Positions 26,172 through 34,305 of a stretch of DNA of 64,000 bases are shown one piece after another. Origin of the DNA: JAIXUI01 sp943373175 (lineage in GTDB: Bacteria; Bacteroidota; Bacteroidia; UBA7662; JAIXUI01); NCBI GenBank assembly GCA_943373175.1, contig CALSBM010000006.1:12282-76281 (forward strand). Direction: 5' to 3'. How positions within the stretch are numbered: position 1 is the stretch's first letter; the number at the start of each line of letters is the position of its first letter. A model generated the notes under the pieces. The model was not told the origin of the DNA and ran no database searches. It saw only the letters and a program-made list of their open reading frames with translations. A program made the position numbers and the translations under genes.

Positions 26172-28220
26172 TTAATCTATACGGGTTACTTGATTCTCCT
26201 GAGTAGGTCTCGGTTGCCGTGCTAAATAACAGAATGAATTATTATCCGGAAAAAGGATGAATGTTGCACCTTTTAGCAAGTTTTCCTCCTTAATTAATCG
26301 ATGCTTCCATTTCGGCATGTCAGATGGGACATCAAAATCGTCGATAATTTTTTTAAGTGACCCTTTCGATAAATATGCTATAATTAACGCTTTAAAATAA
26401 TCCCTGCGCCAGTCAGATTTTAAAGAGAAGTTATCTCTCAAATCTTTATTAATTCTAAATAAAGCTCTTTTGTTTAATTTAAAGCTATGGGACCACAACT
26501 TCCAAAATTCATAATAATCTCCCTTTTCAATTGTAAGAAAAGCTCTTTTAAATTCATCAGAAACCTTTGTATTTAAATCCTGTAAATTATTATCGAAAAA
26601 TATTTTAATATTATCAAATTTTTCTTGGTCAAATTTCTCTACAATTTCAAAATTAAAATTTAAATCAATACAATAAAGAGCGAAACCTATTTTACCTTTA
26701 AAATAATTTGTGTCCTCCATAGCGTGAATGGATTTCTTTGCTTCAGGAATTAGCTTTATAATTTTAGCTTTTTCTATTTCCTCCTTTAATTGGTCTTTTG
26801 CGTGAATTTGTTGCGGTAAGTAAAATGTAGAAAGATATTTATAAATATTGACACAGCCTTCAGAAAGTAACTTAATAAGGCTCACTGCTGATATGTAAGT
26901 TGAAGCATCATCAATAGCTGAATTTTCAACAATATTTCTTACAACACGCATCCAATCATTAAATGAATTTACATCAAATTCATTGTTTAACAAATATGTT
27001 GTTTGAGCGTAAAACAATGCTCTACTTTGCCATTCCGTTTTTACATTTTGAATAACATCTAGGAACAGTGTATTTTTACAATACTTCCATAAATTAACAT
27101 CTGATTTTAAATCAGAATAATTATTTTGTGAACAGTATAATTCCATGCTGTTCACAAAATAATCAAACGCATCTTTAGTAGGAAAATCGTCACATGAAAT
27201 TTCATTAGGATTATTAAACAATATTTTCAACCTATTTTCAACTTCAGTTTTTTTATTAGCTGTGTAATTAATTGAATAATGATTGATGGCTAATACAGCA
27301 ATGAAATTAATTAAACTAACATCTATTGTGTACTCAAATATTTGTTTTCCATCTTCATTCCTTCGAACATTTCTTACTTTATATTTCCAAAATAAATCTG
27401 TCCAAACCGTATCAATTTTGTGAGAAAAAGTTGCTACAGGGTTATTTAATTCTTTTTCCCAATTATTTATTTCAATATGCTTGCCGAATCTAGATTTGAA
27501 ATTTTCGAAAGGTGTTAATGCTTTTCCACGAGCATTCATTTTGATATACAAATCATCGGAAAGCCCAAAATTTTTCAACTTGATATAAAGAAAAGTAATT
27601 GGACGAATATCTTCCTTTGTTTCAATCAATTTTTGCCACAAATCTGAACTATCTTTAAATATAGCTTGAATTGAATCAAGCATTATTAACATTGCAGAAA
27701 TTGTAGGGTCATTTTTCCAAGATATAACAAACCAAGAAGCGTTTTTTATAGTTTCTGACAATTGATTTTCGCCACATATTCTCTTTTCTTTATCAAGTTG
27801 TAATAGGTTTTTATAATCAATACTTTTATCAATCAATTCCTTACAAAATTCACGGGAACTTATCCGGGTTTCATAAGTAAATTTCATCAATCGTTCTTTT
27901 ACAATATCTAATTTTCCTTCTTTATTGAAAATAAACCAATGCAACAAAAACAAAGTTGTAAGCCTTTGTTGTCCATCTAATGGTTGTAAAATATTCTTTT
28001 CCTCACTTCCATAGATAAAATCTAGCTCGACAGGATTTCCTATTAAAGCATTTTTCAAAGCATCTAAAAAATTACTTCTTACTTTTTTGTTTTTTGCTCT
28101 ACCTTGTGCATAATCTCGTTGAATGATAGGAATTTCAATACTTCTATTTTCTAATAATTGCCAAAAACTTAATTTTTCAAATTCTTGCTTATTTATTTCG
28201 TTTTTCATGATTTTATCCAT
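26172..28220 (-). CDS. Large DUF262 protein without a DUF1524 nuclease domain
   Basis: 682 residues (a second Met at codon 5, position 28208, is an equally good start). The DUF262 (GmrS/ParB-like) domain is clear at the N terminus: IPIIQRDYAQG (30-40) and LDGQQRLTTLFLLHWF (81-96), followed near residue 230 by DDLYIKMNARGKALTPFENF, the family's third block. In DUF262 proteins these residues hydrolyse NTP. Residues from about 270 to the end are helical with WRRDYFKALIIAYLS near the tail; no H-x-x-P/DUF1524 HNH motif is seen, so this chain is probably the sensing or motor half that works with the upstream nuclease-bearing DUF262 protein. AT-rich: 16 G/C in bases 27241-27300. Confidence 0.88.
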   Translation of the reverse strand: MDKIMKNEINKQEFEKLSFWQLLENRSIEIPIIQRDYAQGRAKNKKVRSNFLDALKNALIGNPVELDFIYGSEEKNILQPLDGQQRLTTLFLLHWFIFNKEGKLDIVKERLMKFTYETRISSREFCKELIDKSIDYKNLLQLDKEKRICGENQLSETIKNASWFVISWKNDPTISAMLIMLDSIQAIFKDSSDLWQKLIETKEDIRPITFLYIKLKNFGLSDDLYIKMNARGKALTPFENFKSRFGKHIEINNWEKELNNPVATFSHKIDTVWTDLFWKYKVRNVRRNEDGKQIFEYTIDVSLINFIAVLAINHYSINYTANKKTEVENRLKILFNNPNEISCDDFPTKDAFDYFVNSMELYCSQNNYSDLKSDVNLWKYCKNTLFLDVIQNVKTEWQSRALFYAQTTYLLNNEFDVNSFNDWMRVVRNIVENSAIDDASTYISAVSLIKLLSEGCVNIYKYLSTFYLPQQIHAKDQLKEEIEKAKIIKLIPEAKKSIHAMEDTNYFKGKIGFALYCIDLNFNFEIVEKFDQEKFDNIKIFFDNNLQDLNTKVSDEFKRAFLTIEKGDYYEFWKLWSHSFKLNKRALFRINKDLRDNFSLKSDWRRDYFKALIIAYLSKGSLKKIIDDFDVPSDMPKWKHRLIKEENLLKGATFILFPDNNSFCYLARQPRPTQENQVTRID

Positions 28221-29898
28221 TTAGTGTTGGTAAATAAGGTGTTAATACTTCTTTTATATTATCAAAATATGATGTTCGATCTATTTCAGACCATTGCCCC
28301 AATTGATTAAGTTCTTTTGAATAATATTTCATAAAAACATTTCTAGTGCAAATAGGAACAAAAGTGCCTTTTTTCTCTTGTTCAATTATTTTTTTTCGTT
28401 TACTCTTGAAGGAATCGTTCTTGTATTTTCGGTTCGTTTCTCTATCTAATAAGCATAGATTTCGCAAGTTATCATCTTCTTCACCTAAAACATACTCAAT
28501 TATTTCTTGAAAATTTGCATCTTTGTTACCTGTAGATTCTTCATAGTTTTTGATTCTTGAATTTAGCTTATCGTCTTTATAGACAGAATCAGCTTTTTCA
28601 AAATTATCATTCAACCAATTTTTTTGTTCGTTGAAATTGTCTGCTACTTCTGCTTCTGAAGCTTTGGCGTGTATATGCTCAATGTCCCAATTTTCTTTTT
28701 TGAATCGATTGAATGGGAAACGTGAGTTTTCTTTTGTATTATTCAACATAGTTTGAATATTATGCAACAACAAAACAGGTCTTATTATTGGATTCTTGTA
28801 TTCAATATCAGCCAACTGGATATTGTTAAATTTCTCCTTAATTTTCGTTTCTATAAGTTCAATAAAATCTGTTTTGCTACTTGATTGAGAGTTTTCAATA
28901 AGTGTCTTAATATTTTCTCCAAGTGTAACTAAAAAACCAATTTTATGATATAACTCCCTGTTGTTAAACCAATCTTGCATTGTTTGAAAATAGCGTTTTA
29001 CCTGTTTCCAACTATCTTCAATATCTTTTTCAGATTTGATTTGAAATTTTTCAGCATATTTTCTGAAAGTATAAGTATCATCTTCTTCATTTGTAGGCTT
29101 CCCAACAATTAAATCAAACAGAAATTCAATACGGGTGTCTTTTTCATTCTTACCTTTATTGATGAACCACCAAAATTCTTCATTATGTAATGAATATTCA
29201 ATGAAATCCCACTCATTAGCTATTTCTAACTGTTTCAAGTGCTTTTTTTCGTCTTCAATTTGGAAATTGGAGCTATTAAGAAACAGAGCTTTGATAAGTT
29301 CTGAATTGGTCAAAGGGATTTTACCCATGTTGATACGCGTAAATATTTGCACAGCATCATCTTCATGTGTTTCATACCAAATTACTTTTGTTTTTTCCAG
29401 AAATGGAGTAATAAATTTTGAACTTACAGAACTATGAGTTACCGCTTTCTTTTTAAACCATTCTTTTATTGTTTCACAAGCTAAATAGATATAGGAATAA
29501 TCAATATTATATAGGGACTCTTCTTCTGTTTTTTGTTCAACATTATTTAAAAAATCTTTACTGTTTGATTTATTTGTATTTCTGGTTTCGTATTCTAACT
29601 CAAATGTTTTTCTTTCGCTCTCCACAAATTTTTCTAAATTTTTCAAAACAAGAAAAATTGTTGTAAGTCGCTGTTGTCCATCAATAACTTCCCATTGTTC
29701 ATTTTTTGCTTTAACTACAACTGGTTGCAAGCAATACCATTCGTCTTTATTTGGGTCAGATTCTATAAAAATCCAAATATCATTCAACAAATCTTTAACC
29801 TGTTGCTCTGTCCACCTATATCCTCGTTGATACGATGGTATAAAAAATTTGTATTGAAGCAATTCACCGATTGCTTTTATTGAGATATTATTATCCAT
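28213..29898 (-). CDS. DUF262-DUF1524 protein, GmrSD-like restriction nuclease
   Basis: 561 residues. DUF262 domain: IPSYQRGYRW (20-29), VIDGQQRLTTIFLVL (71-85), and FTRINMGKIPLTNSELIKAL (186-205). A helical middle leads to the DUF1524 HNH-type nuclease domain: NWDIEHIHAK (403-412, catalytic His) and NLRNLCLLDRETNRKYKN (477-494, with the conserved Asn pair). This is the same build as GmrSD and SspE, which use NTP hydrolysis by DUF262 to control cutting of modified or mark-bearing DNA by DUF1524. Its start overlaps the exonuclease stop by eight bases, and its stop overlaps the next DUF262 gene by up to eight bases. What it recognises cannot be read from sequence. Confidence 0.92.
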   Translation of the reverse strand: MDNNISIKAIGELLQYKFFIPSYQRGYRWTEQQVKDLLNDIWIFIESDPNKDEWYCLQPVVVKAKNEQWEVIDGQQRLTTIFLVLKNLEKFVESERKTFELEYETRNTNKSNSKDFLNNVEQKTEEESLYNIDYSYIYLACETIKEWFKKKAVTHSSVSSKFITPFLEKTKVIWYETHEDDAVQIFTRINMGKIPLTNSELIKALFLNSSNFQIEDEKKHLKQLEIANEWDFIEYSLHNEEFWWFINKGKNEKDTRIEFLFDLIVGKPTNEEDDTYTFRKYAEKFQIKSEKDIEDSWKQVKRYFQTMQDWFNNRELYHKIGFLVTLGENIKTLIENSQSSSKTDFIELIETKIKEKFNNIQLADIEYKNPIIRPVLLLHNIQTMLNNTKENSRFPFNRFKKENWDIEHIHAKASEAEVADNFNEQKNWLNDNFEKADSVYKDDKLNSRIKNYEESTGNKDANFQEIIEYVLGEEDDNLRNLCLLDRETNRKYKNDSFKSKRKKIIEQEKKGTFVPICTRNVFMKYYSKELNQLGQWSEIDRTSYFDNIKEVLTPYLPTLNG

Positions 29899-30409
29899 TT
29901 CTATTGTTCTCTAAATGTATTTTAAAAAGTTCCGCACATGCCTTCGCATCACTCAATGCGTCATGGTGGTTTAAAGGTATGTTATATTCTCCGCATAGTG
30001 AAGCCAAGTTATCTCTAAAAATGCGATAGGTGCAATGCCCGGTAAATTCTGGGGTTGAAATTCCATAGTATTCTAAGGTCTGCTTTAAGCAATGAAAGTC
30101 AAAGGCAAATCCGTTGTGAGCAACAACATTTTGATTCTTGATGAATGGCACTATTTGACCCCAAATTTTATCAAATGTTGGTGCATCTGCCGTTTGGTCT
30201 GGAGAAATTCCATGAATATCAATAAAGTTATTCCAGTAATAATTATCTGGTGGTTGAACCAATATGGATAATTGGTCAGTGATTATCTGATTTTCTACCC
30301 GAACCAAACCCACCTGACAAATGCTCCATCGCTTGCCGTGCGCAGTTTCAAAATCTATGGCGGTGTATGAATTAAGCACTTGGTAATTTGTTTTCAAAGG
30401 GTTCATCAT
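29891..30409 (-). CDS. DEDDh 3'-5' exonuclease, DnaQ-like
   Basis: 172 residues, a bare exonuclease domain. Exo I YTAIDFETA (Asp19, Glu21), Exo II AHNGFAFDFHCL (Asp104), Exo III HHDALSDA (His149, Asp154) complete the DEDDh set. IHGISPDQTADAPTFD is the usual D-x-H-G-I loop of the polymerase III epsilon/RNase T group. No polymerase-binding tail or other domain is present. The stop overlaps the start of the DUF262-DUF1524 gene by eight bases, so the exonuclease is translationally coupled to it. The start at 30409 (Met-Met) is uncertain by one codon. Possible roles: degrading ends made by the partner nuclease, or trimming an RNA/DNA signal. Confidence 0.92.
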   Translation of the reverse strand: MMNPLKTNYQVLNSYTAIDFETAHGKRWSICQVGLVRVENQIITDQLSILVQPPDNYYWNNFIDIHGISPDQTADAPTFDKIWGQIVPFIKNQNVVAHNGFAFDFHCLKQTLEYYGISTPEFTGHCTYRIFRDNLASLCGEYNIPLNHHDALSDAKACAELFKIHLENNRNG

Positions 30410-30452
30410 AGGTTTCCTTGAGGCTTCCTTTATCTCTTAAATCTGTAATCAT
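30372..30452 (-). CDS. Possible 26-residue leader ORF overlapping the exonuclease start
   Basis: An ATG at 30452 opens MITDLRDKGSLKETYDEPFE and ends with TAA at 30372, overlapping the first 38 bases of the exonuclease gene in another frame. It is preceded by an A/G-rich stretch (AAAAGGAAAAC). It could be a coupling leader peptide, or chance. Nothing in it matches a family I know. Confidence 0.25.
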   Translation of the reverse strand: MITDLRDKGSLKETYDEPFENKLPSA

Positions 30453-30535
30453 GTTTTCCTTTTATTTTATTGCGTATTACCTTATATCCTATCGGATTAC
30501 TCTTCTTTGATTTCTTATTTATACTTTTCCTCAAA

Positions 30536-30742
30536 CTAGTTGATAACCTTTTTGCAGTCAATGCCAATTTCGTCAATTAAGTTTGGAATCGCGTTAAAGT
30601 GCGCAACAAAGAGCGTAAGCCCGTTGAGGTACGAACCATTCCTATCAGCAAAAACATTCGAAATCATCATTTTAGATGTTGTTCTAGCAATGTCAAACGG
30701 GCTTTCAGTTATTGAATGAAGGGATAAATTATTGGTATGCAT
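30536..30742 (-). CDS. Hypothetical 68-residue protein, possible first gene of the island operon
   Basis: An ATG frame at 30742 (MHTNNLSLHSITESPFDIAR...) with a hydrophobic middle (NGLTLFVAHFNAIPNLIDEI) and a charged end. I do not recognise it. It is AT-rich like the island and is placed about 25 bases after a fair promoter match (-7 element TATATTTG), which favours it being expressed. It could be the N-terminal remnant of a longer gene or a small island component. The gap to the exonuclease gene is 126 bases. Confidence 0.4.
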   Translation of the reverse strand: MHTNNLSLHSITESPFDIARTTSKMMISNVFADRNGSYLNGLTLFVAHFNAIPNLIDEIGIDCKKVIN

Positions 30743-30767
30743 ACTTCGTTGTTCCTGATTTCTAAAA

Positions 30768-30797
30768 CAAATATATCGGCATGAAACGACAAAACAT
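30768..30797 (-). promoter_or_regulatory. Candidate promoter of the exonuclease-DUF262-WYL operon
   Basis: On the minus strand TATATTTG (30768-30775) matches TAnnTTTG. Nineteen bases further upstream lies ATG in place of the TTG -33 element, a one-base difference. It is the best promoter match ahead of the island genes. Confidence 0.4.
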
Positions 30798-31048
30798 GTC
30801 GCTCTAAAAAATCTTTTATCCTTTTGTAATTAGGCTCTTTCGGATTTACCGATGAGGTTACTTTCTGTGTTGGGGCAAACGCTACTATGCGCTTTGTGCG
30901 GACGGATAAGTGTCTCGTCCTGAAAAAAGGTGCCTCTCTAATGGTGTCTAACTTGAAAATTACACATCGAGCTTTTTTTAGGGTGGATTCTTATGTCGAT
31001 TCCTTTTAGAAATCAGCATTTTCATTGTACTCCTTTCTACCTTTACTT
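30798..31048. other. Intergenic stretch without a recognisable gene
   Basis: A junction between the AT-rich island and ordinary-composition DNA. No complete gene, RNA or terminator is seen. Short open stretches on the plus strand are interrupted and resemble nothing I can name. Confidence 0.4.
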
Positions 31049-31903
31049 ATGGCTCAGTCGGTTTTTAAGGTGTTTTCAGGGATAATTCTGCTGGCTTTAC
31101 TTGGAGGTGCTGCGTTTCGCAAAGACGGATTCCGAGTGATGTCGTTCAATTTACGGTACGATAATCCGGCAGACGGACAAGATGCTTGGATGGAGCGCCG
31201 GCAGGAACTGGGTCTATTCCTTCGCGCTGAAAGACTTTTTTCCAACCAGAAGCAGGCAGACATTCTCGGTTTTCAGGAGGCATTGAGTTCCCAGTTGTTC
31301 TACCTCGACTCGGTTTTATCGGAATATTCCCGTTATAGCCGTGGGCGAGACGATGGCGATATGGCCGGAGAACATTGCGCTATTTACTGGCGTAAGTCTA
31401 AGTTTGCGCTTCTCGATTCCGGAACTTTCTGGCTTTCGGAGCAACCTCATGTTCCGGCTAAGAGCTGGGATGCCGCACTGCCCCGCATCGCCAGTTGGGT
31501 AAAGTTCCGCGAAAGGAGCAGCGGCAAAGTGCTGGTGGTACTTAATACGCATTTCGATCATATTGGAGTAAAAGCTAGAGAAGCCTCGGCAAGACAGATT
31601 GCAGCATGGGCGAAAGCTCGAAAAGAGCCTGTAGTGGTAATGGGTGACCTAAATAGTGAGCCAGAGGACCTGCCAATACAAACACTTTTAGCAGAAGGGC
31701 TAACCGACGCGAGGCCGTTGAACAACACAAAACCCAGTTTTAATGGCTTTACTTGGCCTGAAGAGCGGCATAAGCTGATAGATTTTATACTCACCAAAGG
31801 GTTGATTGCATCTGAATATCAGGTTAATCGTTCCAAAAGAAGCAATCAACGCGAACTTTCGGATCATTATCCAGTGGAAGCAATGCTGCGGTGGATGGAA
31901 TAA
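31049..31903 (+). CDS. Endonuclease/exonuclease/phosphatase family protein
   Basis: 284 residues from the ATG at 31049 (MAQSVFKVFSGIILLALLGG); the frame opens upstream only with a TTG. An N-terminal hydrophobic segment is a signal anchor or signal peptide. The EEP fold is complete: RVMSFNLRYDNP (Asn of motif 1), ILGFQEAL (metal Glu), HCAIYWRKSKF, VLNTHFDHIGV (His-Asp), VVMGDLNSEPEDLP (Asp-Asn), and KLIDFILTKGL...LSDHYPVEAML (terminal Asp-His). Members of this secreted subgroup are sugar- or lipid-phosphate esterases or nucleases; substrate not assignable. Monocistronic. Confidence 0.9.
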   Translation: MAQSVFKVFSGIILLALLGGAAFRKDGFRVMSFNLRYDNPADGQDAWMERRQELGLFLRAERLFSNQKQADILGFQEALSSQLFYLDSVLSEYSRYSRGRDDGDMAGEHCAIYWRKSKFALLDSGTFWLSEQPHVPAKSWDAALPRIASWVKFRERSSGKVLVVLNTHFDHIGVKAREASARQIAAWAKARKEPVVVMGDLNSEPEDLPIQTLLAEGLTDARPLNNTKPSFNGFTWPEERHKLIDFILTKGLIASEYQVNRSKRSNQRELSDHYPVEAMLRWME

Positions 31904-32052
31904 TCGTAGTCTATATTATTAGCGATGTTTTTTTTGGAGGGAAAATGTTAGCGTTGTCGGCTTTCGGTTATTCAGGTTTAGAAGAAAAAGGAAATGAAGT
32001 ATTTTCTACTTCTTCAAGCAACCCATCGGTATAAAAATTCGTCAACTTCGTG

Positions 32053-32457
32053 ATGCGGATGTGGTGGAAGAAATTACTATTAGGCTTACTGGGAACATTG
32101 TTGCTGGCTGCTACAGTTCAGGCTCAAGATGCTGACTCCTTTCTTCGAAAAGGAAAACAGAAGCTGAAAGACGGCAAGTACGAAGATGCATTAGTTTACT
32201 TCTGTGTGAGCCTCGGCATGAACGACCAACTATACGAAGCTTGGATTGGGCGCGCTGAAGCAAGAATTGAATTGGAAGAGTACGACTTTGCTATGGACGA
32301 TTACACCAAAGCGATAGCGTTGGCACCGGATATTCCAACGGCTTGGCTAGGAAGAAGCAAACTGAAGCGACGATCCGGCGACTTAATCGGCGCAGCGCAG
32401 GATTTTAATGAAGGGGTTTCGGCGAAGGCCAGAGCTTGGAAAAAGAAGTGGTTTTAG
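32053..32457 (+). CDS. Small exported TPR-repeat protein
   Basis: 134 residues. The start may be ATG at 32053 or the Met two codons later; a GTG just before is less likely. A signal peptide (MRMWWKKLLLGLLGTLLLAA...VQA-Q) is followed by three tetratricopeptide repeats (about residues 30-130): DSFLRKGKQKLKDGKYEDAL, YEAWIGRAEARIELEEYDFA, PTAWLGRSKLKRRSGDLIGA. TPRs mediate protein-protein contact in the periplasm; partner unknown. It converges on the esterase gene with 20 bases between stops. Confidence 0.8.
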   Translation: MRMWWKKLLLGLLGTLLLAATVQAQDADSFLRKGKQKLKDGKYEDALVYFCVSLGMNDQLYEAWIGRAEARIELEEYDFAMDDYTKAIALAPDIPTAWLGRSKLKRRSGDLIGAAQDFNEGVSAKARAWKKKWF

Positions 32458-32477
32458 CCAGTCTTGAATTCCTCCGC

Positions 32478-33626
32478 CTATTGGTGGAGTAGTTTTCCAC
32501 GAGAAGGAACCTTCTCATCCGTTGTATAAAAGTATAAGCCGGAAGGTAACGCATGTAAATCAAGCACTGATGTGCCGGAATTCAAGGGATGTGTTGAAAC
32601 CTTCTTTCCTTGACAATCGAATAAGCAAAGGGTTGCCGGATATCGACCTTCCCAGGTTACTTGATACCAGCCGTTACCGGGATTAGGCCCAATGCTCAAC
32701 GCAGGAAGTGCGGCGGATTCTTTTACAGACACGACAGTGGTTTTTTGAAATTTCCGGAAGAACTGCCATATCAGTTGGCTGGCTTTGATATCTTGATTGG
32801 TGATGGAAGTTGGAGAAGAAAACGAAGACCCTGGCCAGGAATGTCCGCCACCCTGAATGCGATACAAGACCACTTCGCTTCCTCCCCTACCATTATTCCA
32901 AGTGTAGCAGGTAACACTGGAGTTATCTGTAGTGTTGATGTCGGGCACAGCTTGCACTACCGGAACCGGGTTACACCCGTTGTTTCTCACCCAAAAATTC
33001 ATCAGGCTGTCAACATGAACAAAAGCCATGGAGCCTCCAACACCGCTGTAGGGTACTGTCGCATCATTAGTGCCATGGAAATGCAATAGAGGCATCGCTC
33101 TACCCGGGACACACTGGTCGAAATGCTCCGGAACCATAGTGCCGGTAACCGAAGCAACGGCGGCAAAACGTAAGTTCATAAAGCAGGCAATGTCGTAAGT
33201 CATAAAACCACCATTGCTCATTCCGGTACTGTAAAATCGTTCTGGGTCTAGCGTTAGTCTTCTGCTAAGGGTATCGAGGATGGCATTGGCGAAAGCAAGA
33301 TCTGCCTGAGCCTGTGTTACAGACCAGAAGCTAAACCAGCCGGTGTTGTTTCCGAGTGCCAGCCCATGAGGATGAACAACAATGAACCCAGCAGTATCAG
33401 CAATAGGGCGAAAGTCGCCGTAGTTTTCCTGAATTACGGCAGAGGAATTAAGCCCATGGAAATTAAAGACAAGTGCGGTAGGATTCCCGGGCTGATAAGA
33501 TGCCGGGATGTAATAGCGAAACGGTCTATATATGCCTCCAATACGAATCGTATCAAGTACGGTAGTCTGCGCTTTGGCACTTCCTATAAGAAAAAAAAGT
33601 AACGCTACTATTCTCCAAAGTTTCAT
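32478..33626 (-). CDS. Secreted PHB-depolymerase-like esterase with T9SS sorting domain
   Basis: 382 residues with signal peptide (MKLWRIVALLFFLIGSAKA-Q). An alpha/beta-hydrolase of the LpqC/esterase-PHB-depolymerase group: FNFHGLNSSA (oxyanion region), FYSTGMSNGGFMTYDIACFM (nucleophile Ser in G-M-S-N-G), LHFHGTNDATVPYSG (catalytic Asp) and GGGHSWPGS (catalytic His). This group contains feruloyl/acetyl-xylan esterases and short-chain PHB depolymerases; the substrate is not determined by the motifs. The last 75 residues (LSIGPNPGNGWYQVTWE..., LPSGLYFY) form a type A T9SS sorting domain, so the enzyme acts on the cell surface or outside. Confidence 0.9.
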   Translation of the reverse strand: MKLWRIVALLFFLIGSAKAQTTVLDTIRIGGIYRPFRYYIPASYQPGNPTALVFNFHGLNSSAVIQENYGDFRPIADTAGFIVVHPHGLALGNNTGWFSFWSVTQAQADLAFANAILDTLSRRLTLDPERFYSTGMSNGGFMTYDIACFMNLRFAAVASVTGTMVPEHFDQCVPGRAMPLLHFHGTNDATVPYSGVGGSMAFVHVDSLMNFWVRNNGCNPVPVVQAVPDINTTDNSSVTCYTWNNGRGGSEVVLYRIQGGGHSWPGSSFSSPTSITNQDIKASQLIWQFFRKFQKTTVVSVKESAALPALSIGPNPGNGWYQVTWEGRYPATLCLFDCQGKKVSTHPLNSGTSVLDLHALPSGLYFYTTDEKVPSRGKLLHQ

Positions 33627-33663
33627 ACTTGGAAGATAGCGTTTTTAACAGGATAAAGAGCGG

Positions 33664-34305
33664 TTAGGAGACGGACAGAGAATCCTCTGTGAGCAAAGCC
33701 CTGAATTCGGAAAGAATAATGGCTGTGGCTCCCCAACAAACGTGGTTACCGGTGATAAAACTCGGCACTTCGATTTTATGCCCACGAACTAGAACGGTTC
33801 GTTTTTCGGGTTGTTGAAGTAGGAAATTGTGGAGAGGAAGCTGAATTAACTCGGTAGCTTCCCGTTCTTGAAGCTGAAATCGGGGTTGATAATCCATCAG
33901 CCCGATAAATGGTTGAACAGCAAAATGACTTGGAGGGATATAAATCCTGCTTAAAGCACCCAAGAGTTGAATTTCCTGTCGAGGAATTCCAATTTCTTCT
34001 TCGGTTTCACGTAAAGCGGTATCAGATAAATCGGCATCGATAGGTTCAACTTTTCCACCGGGAAAACTTACCTGATCACTGTGAACACCGTCATAACTAG
34101 CTCTTTTAGTAAGGCAAAGGTGAGTTTCGCCATTTGCAGGGTAGAGCAGCACCATCACGGCTGACCAGCGTGGCTTCGAGGCCAAGATTTCGTTCCAATC
34201 GGGAAAAGGGCGAAAATCCGGTGCCAAAAGCTTGTGGGCATTCTCGCCTGGAAGCGGGCTAAGTAACCTGCTTTTTAGCTCGTCAGCCGTGATATTCATT
34301 ACCAA
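33664..34305 (-). CDS. NUDIX hydrolase, probable CoA pyrophosphatase (NudL-like)
   Basis: 213 residues. Nudix box GGKVEPIDADLSDTALRETEEEIGI, in which GKVEPIDADLSDTALRETEE shows the G-x5-E-x7-R-E-x2-E-E pattern with a few inserted residues. Ahead of it, AVMVLLYPANGETHLCLTKRA...HSDQVSFPGGKVE, with H-S-D/G-Q-x-S-F-P-G-G, is characteristic of the NudL CoA-diphosphatase group. It hydrolyses CoA or acyl-CoA to 3',5'-ADP and phosphopantetheine. Its start overlaps the end of the peroxiredoxin gene by seven bases, so the two are translated together. Confidence 0.9.
   Translation of the reverse strand: MVMNITADELKSRLLSPLPGENAHKLLAPDFRPFPDWNEILASKPRWSAVMVLLYPANGETHLCLTKRASYDGVHSDQVSFPGGKVEPIDADLSDTALRETEEEIGIPRQEIQLLGALSRIYIPPSHFAVQPFIGLMDYQPRFQLQEREATELIQLPLHNFLLQQPEKRTVLVRGHKIEVPSFITGNHVCWGATAIILSEFRALLTEDSLSVS

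Noticed and set aside
29891..30409. Exonuclease truncated by a frameshift
   Set aside because: All DEDDh residues are present and homologues of this kind begin close to Y-T-A-I-D-F-E-T; the extra upstream frame is better treated as a separate small ORF.
30798..31048. Insertion-sequence remnant at the island edge
   Set aside because: No terminal inverted repeats or transposase motif could be shown; the impression rested on scattered resemblance only.
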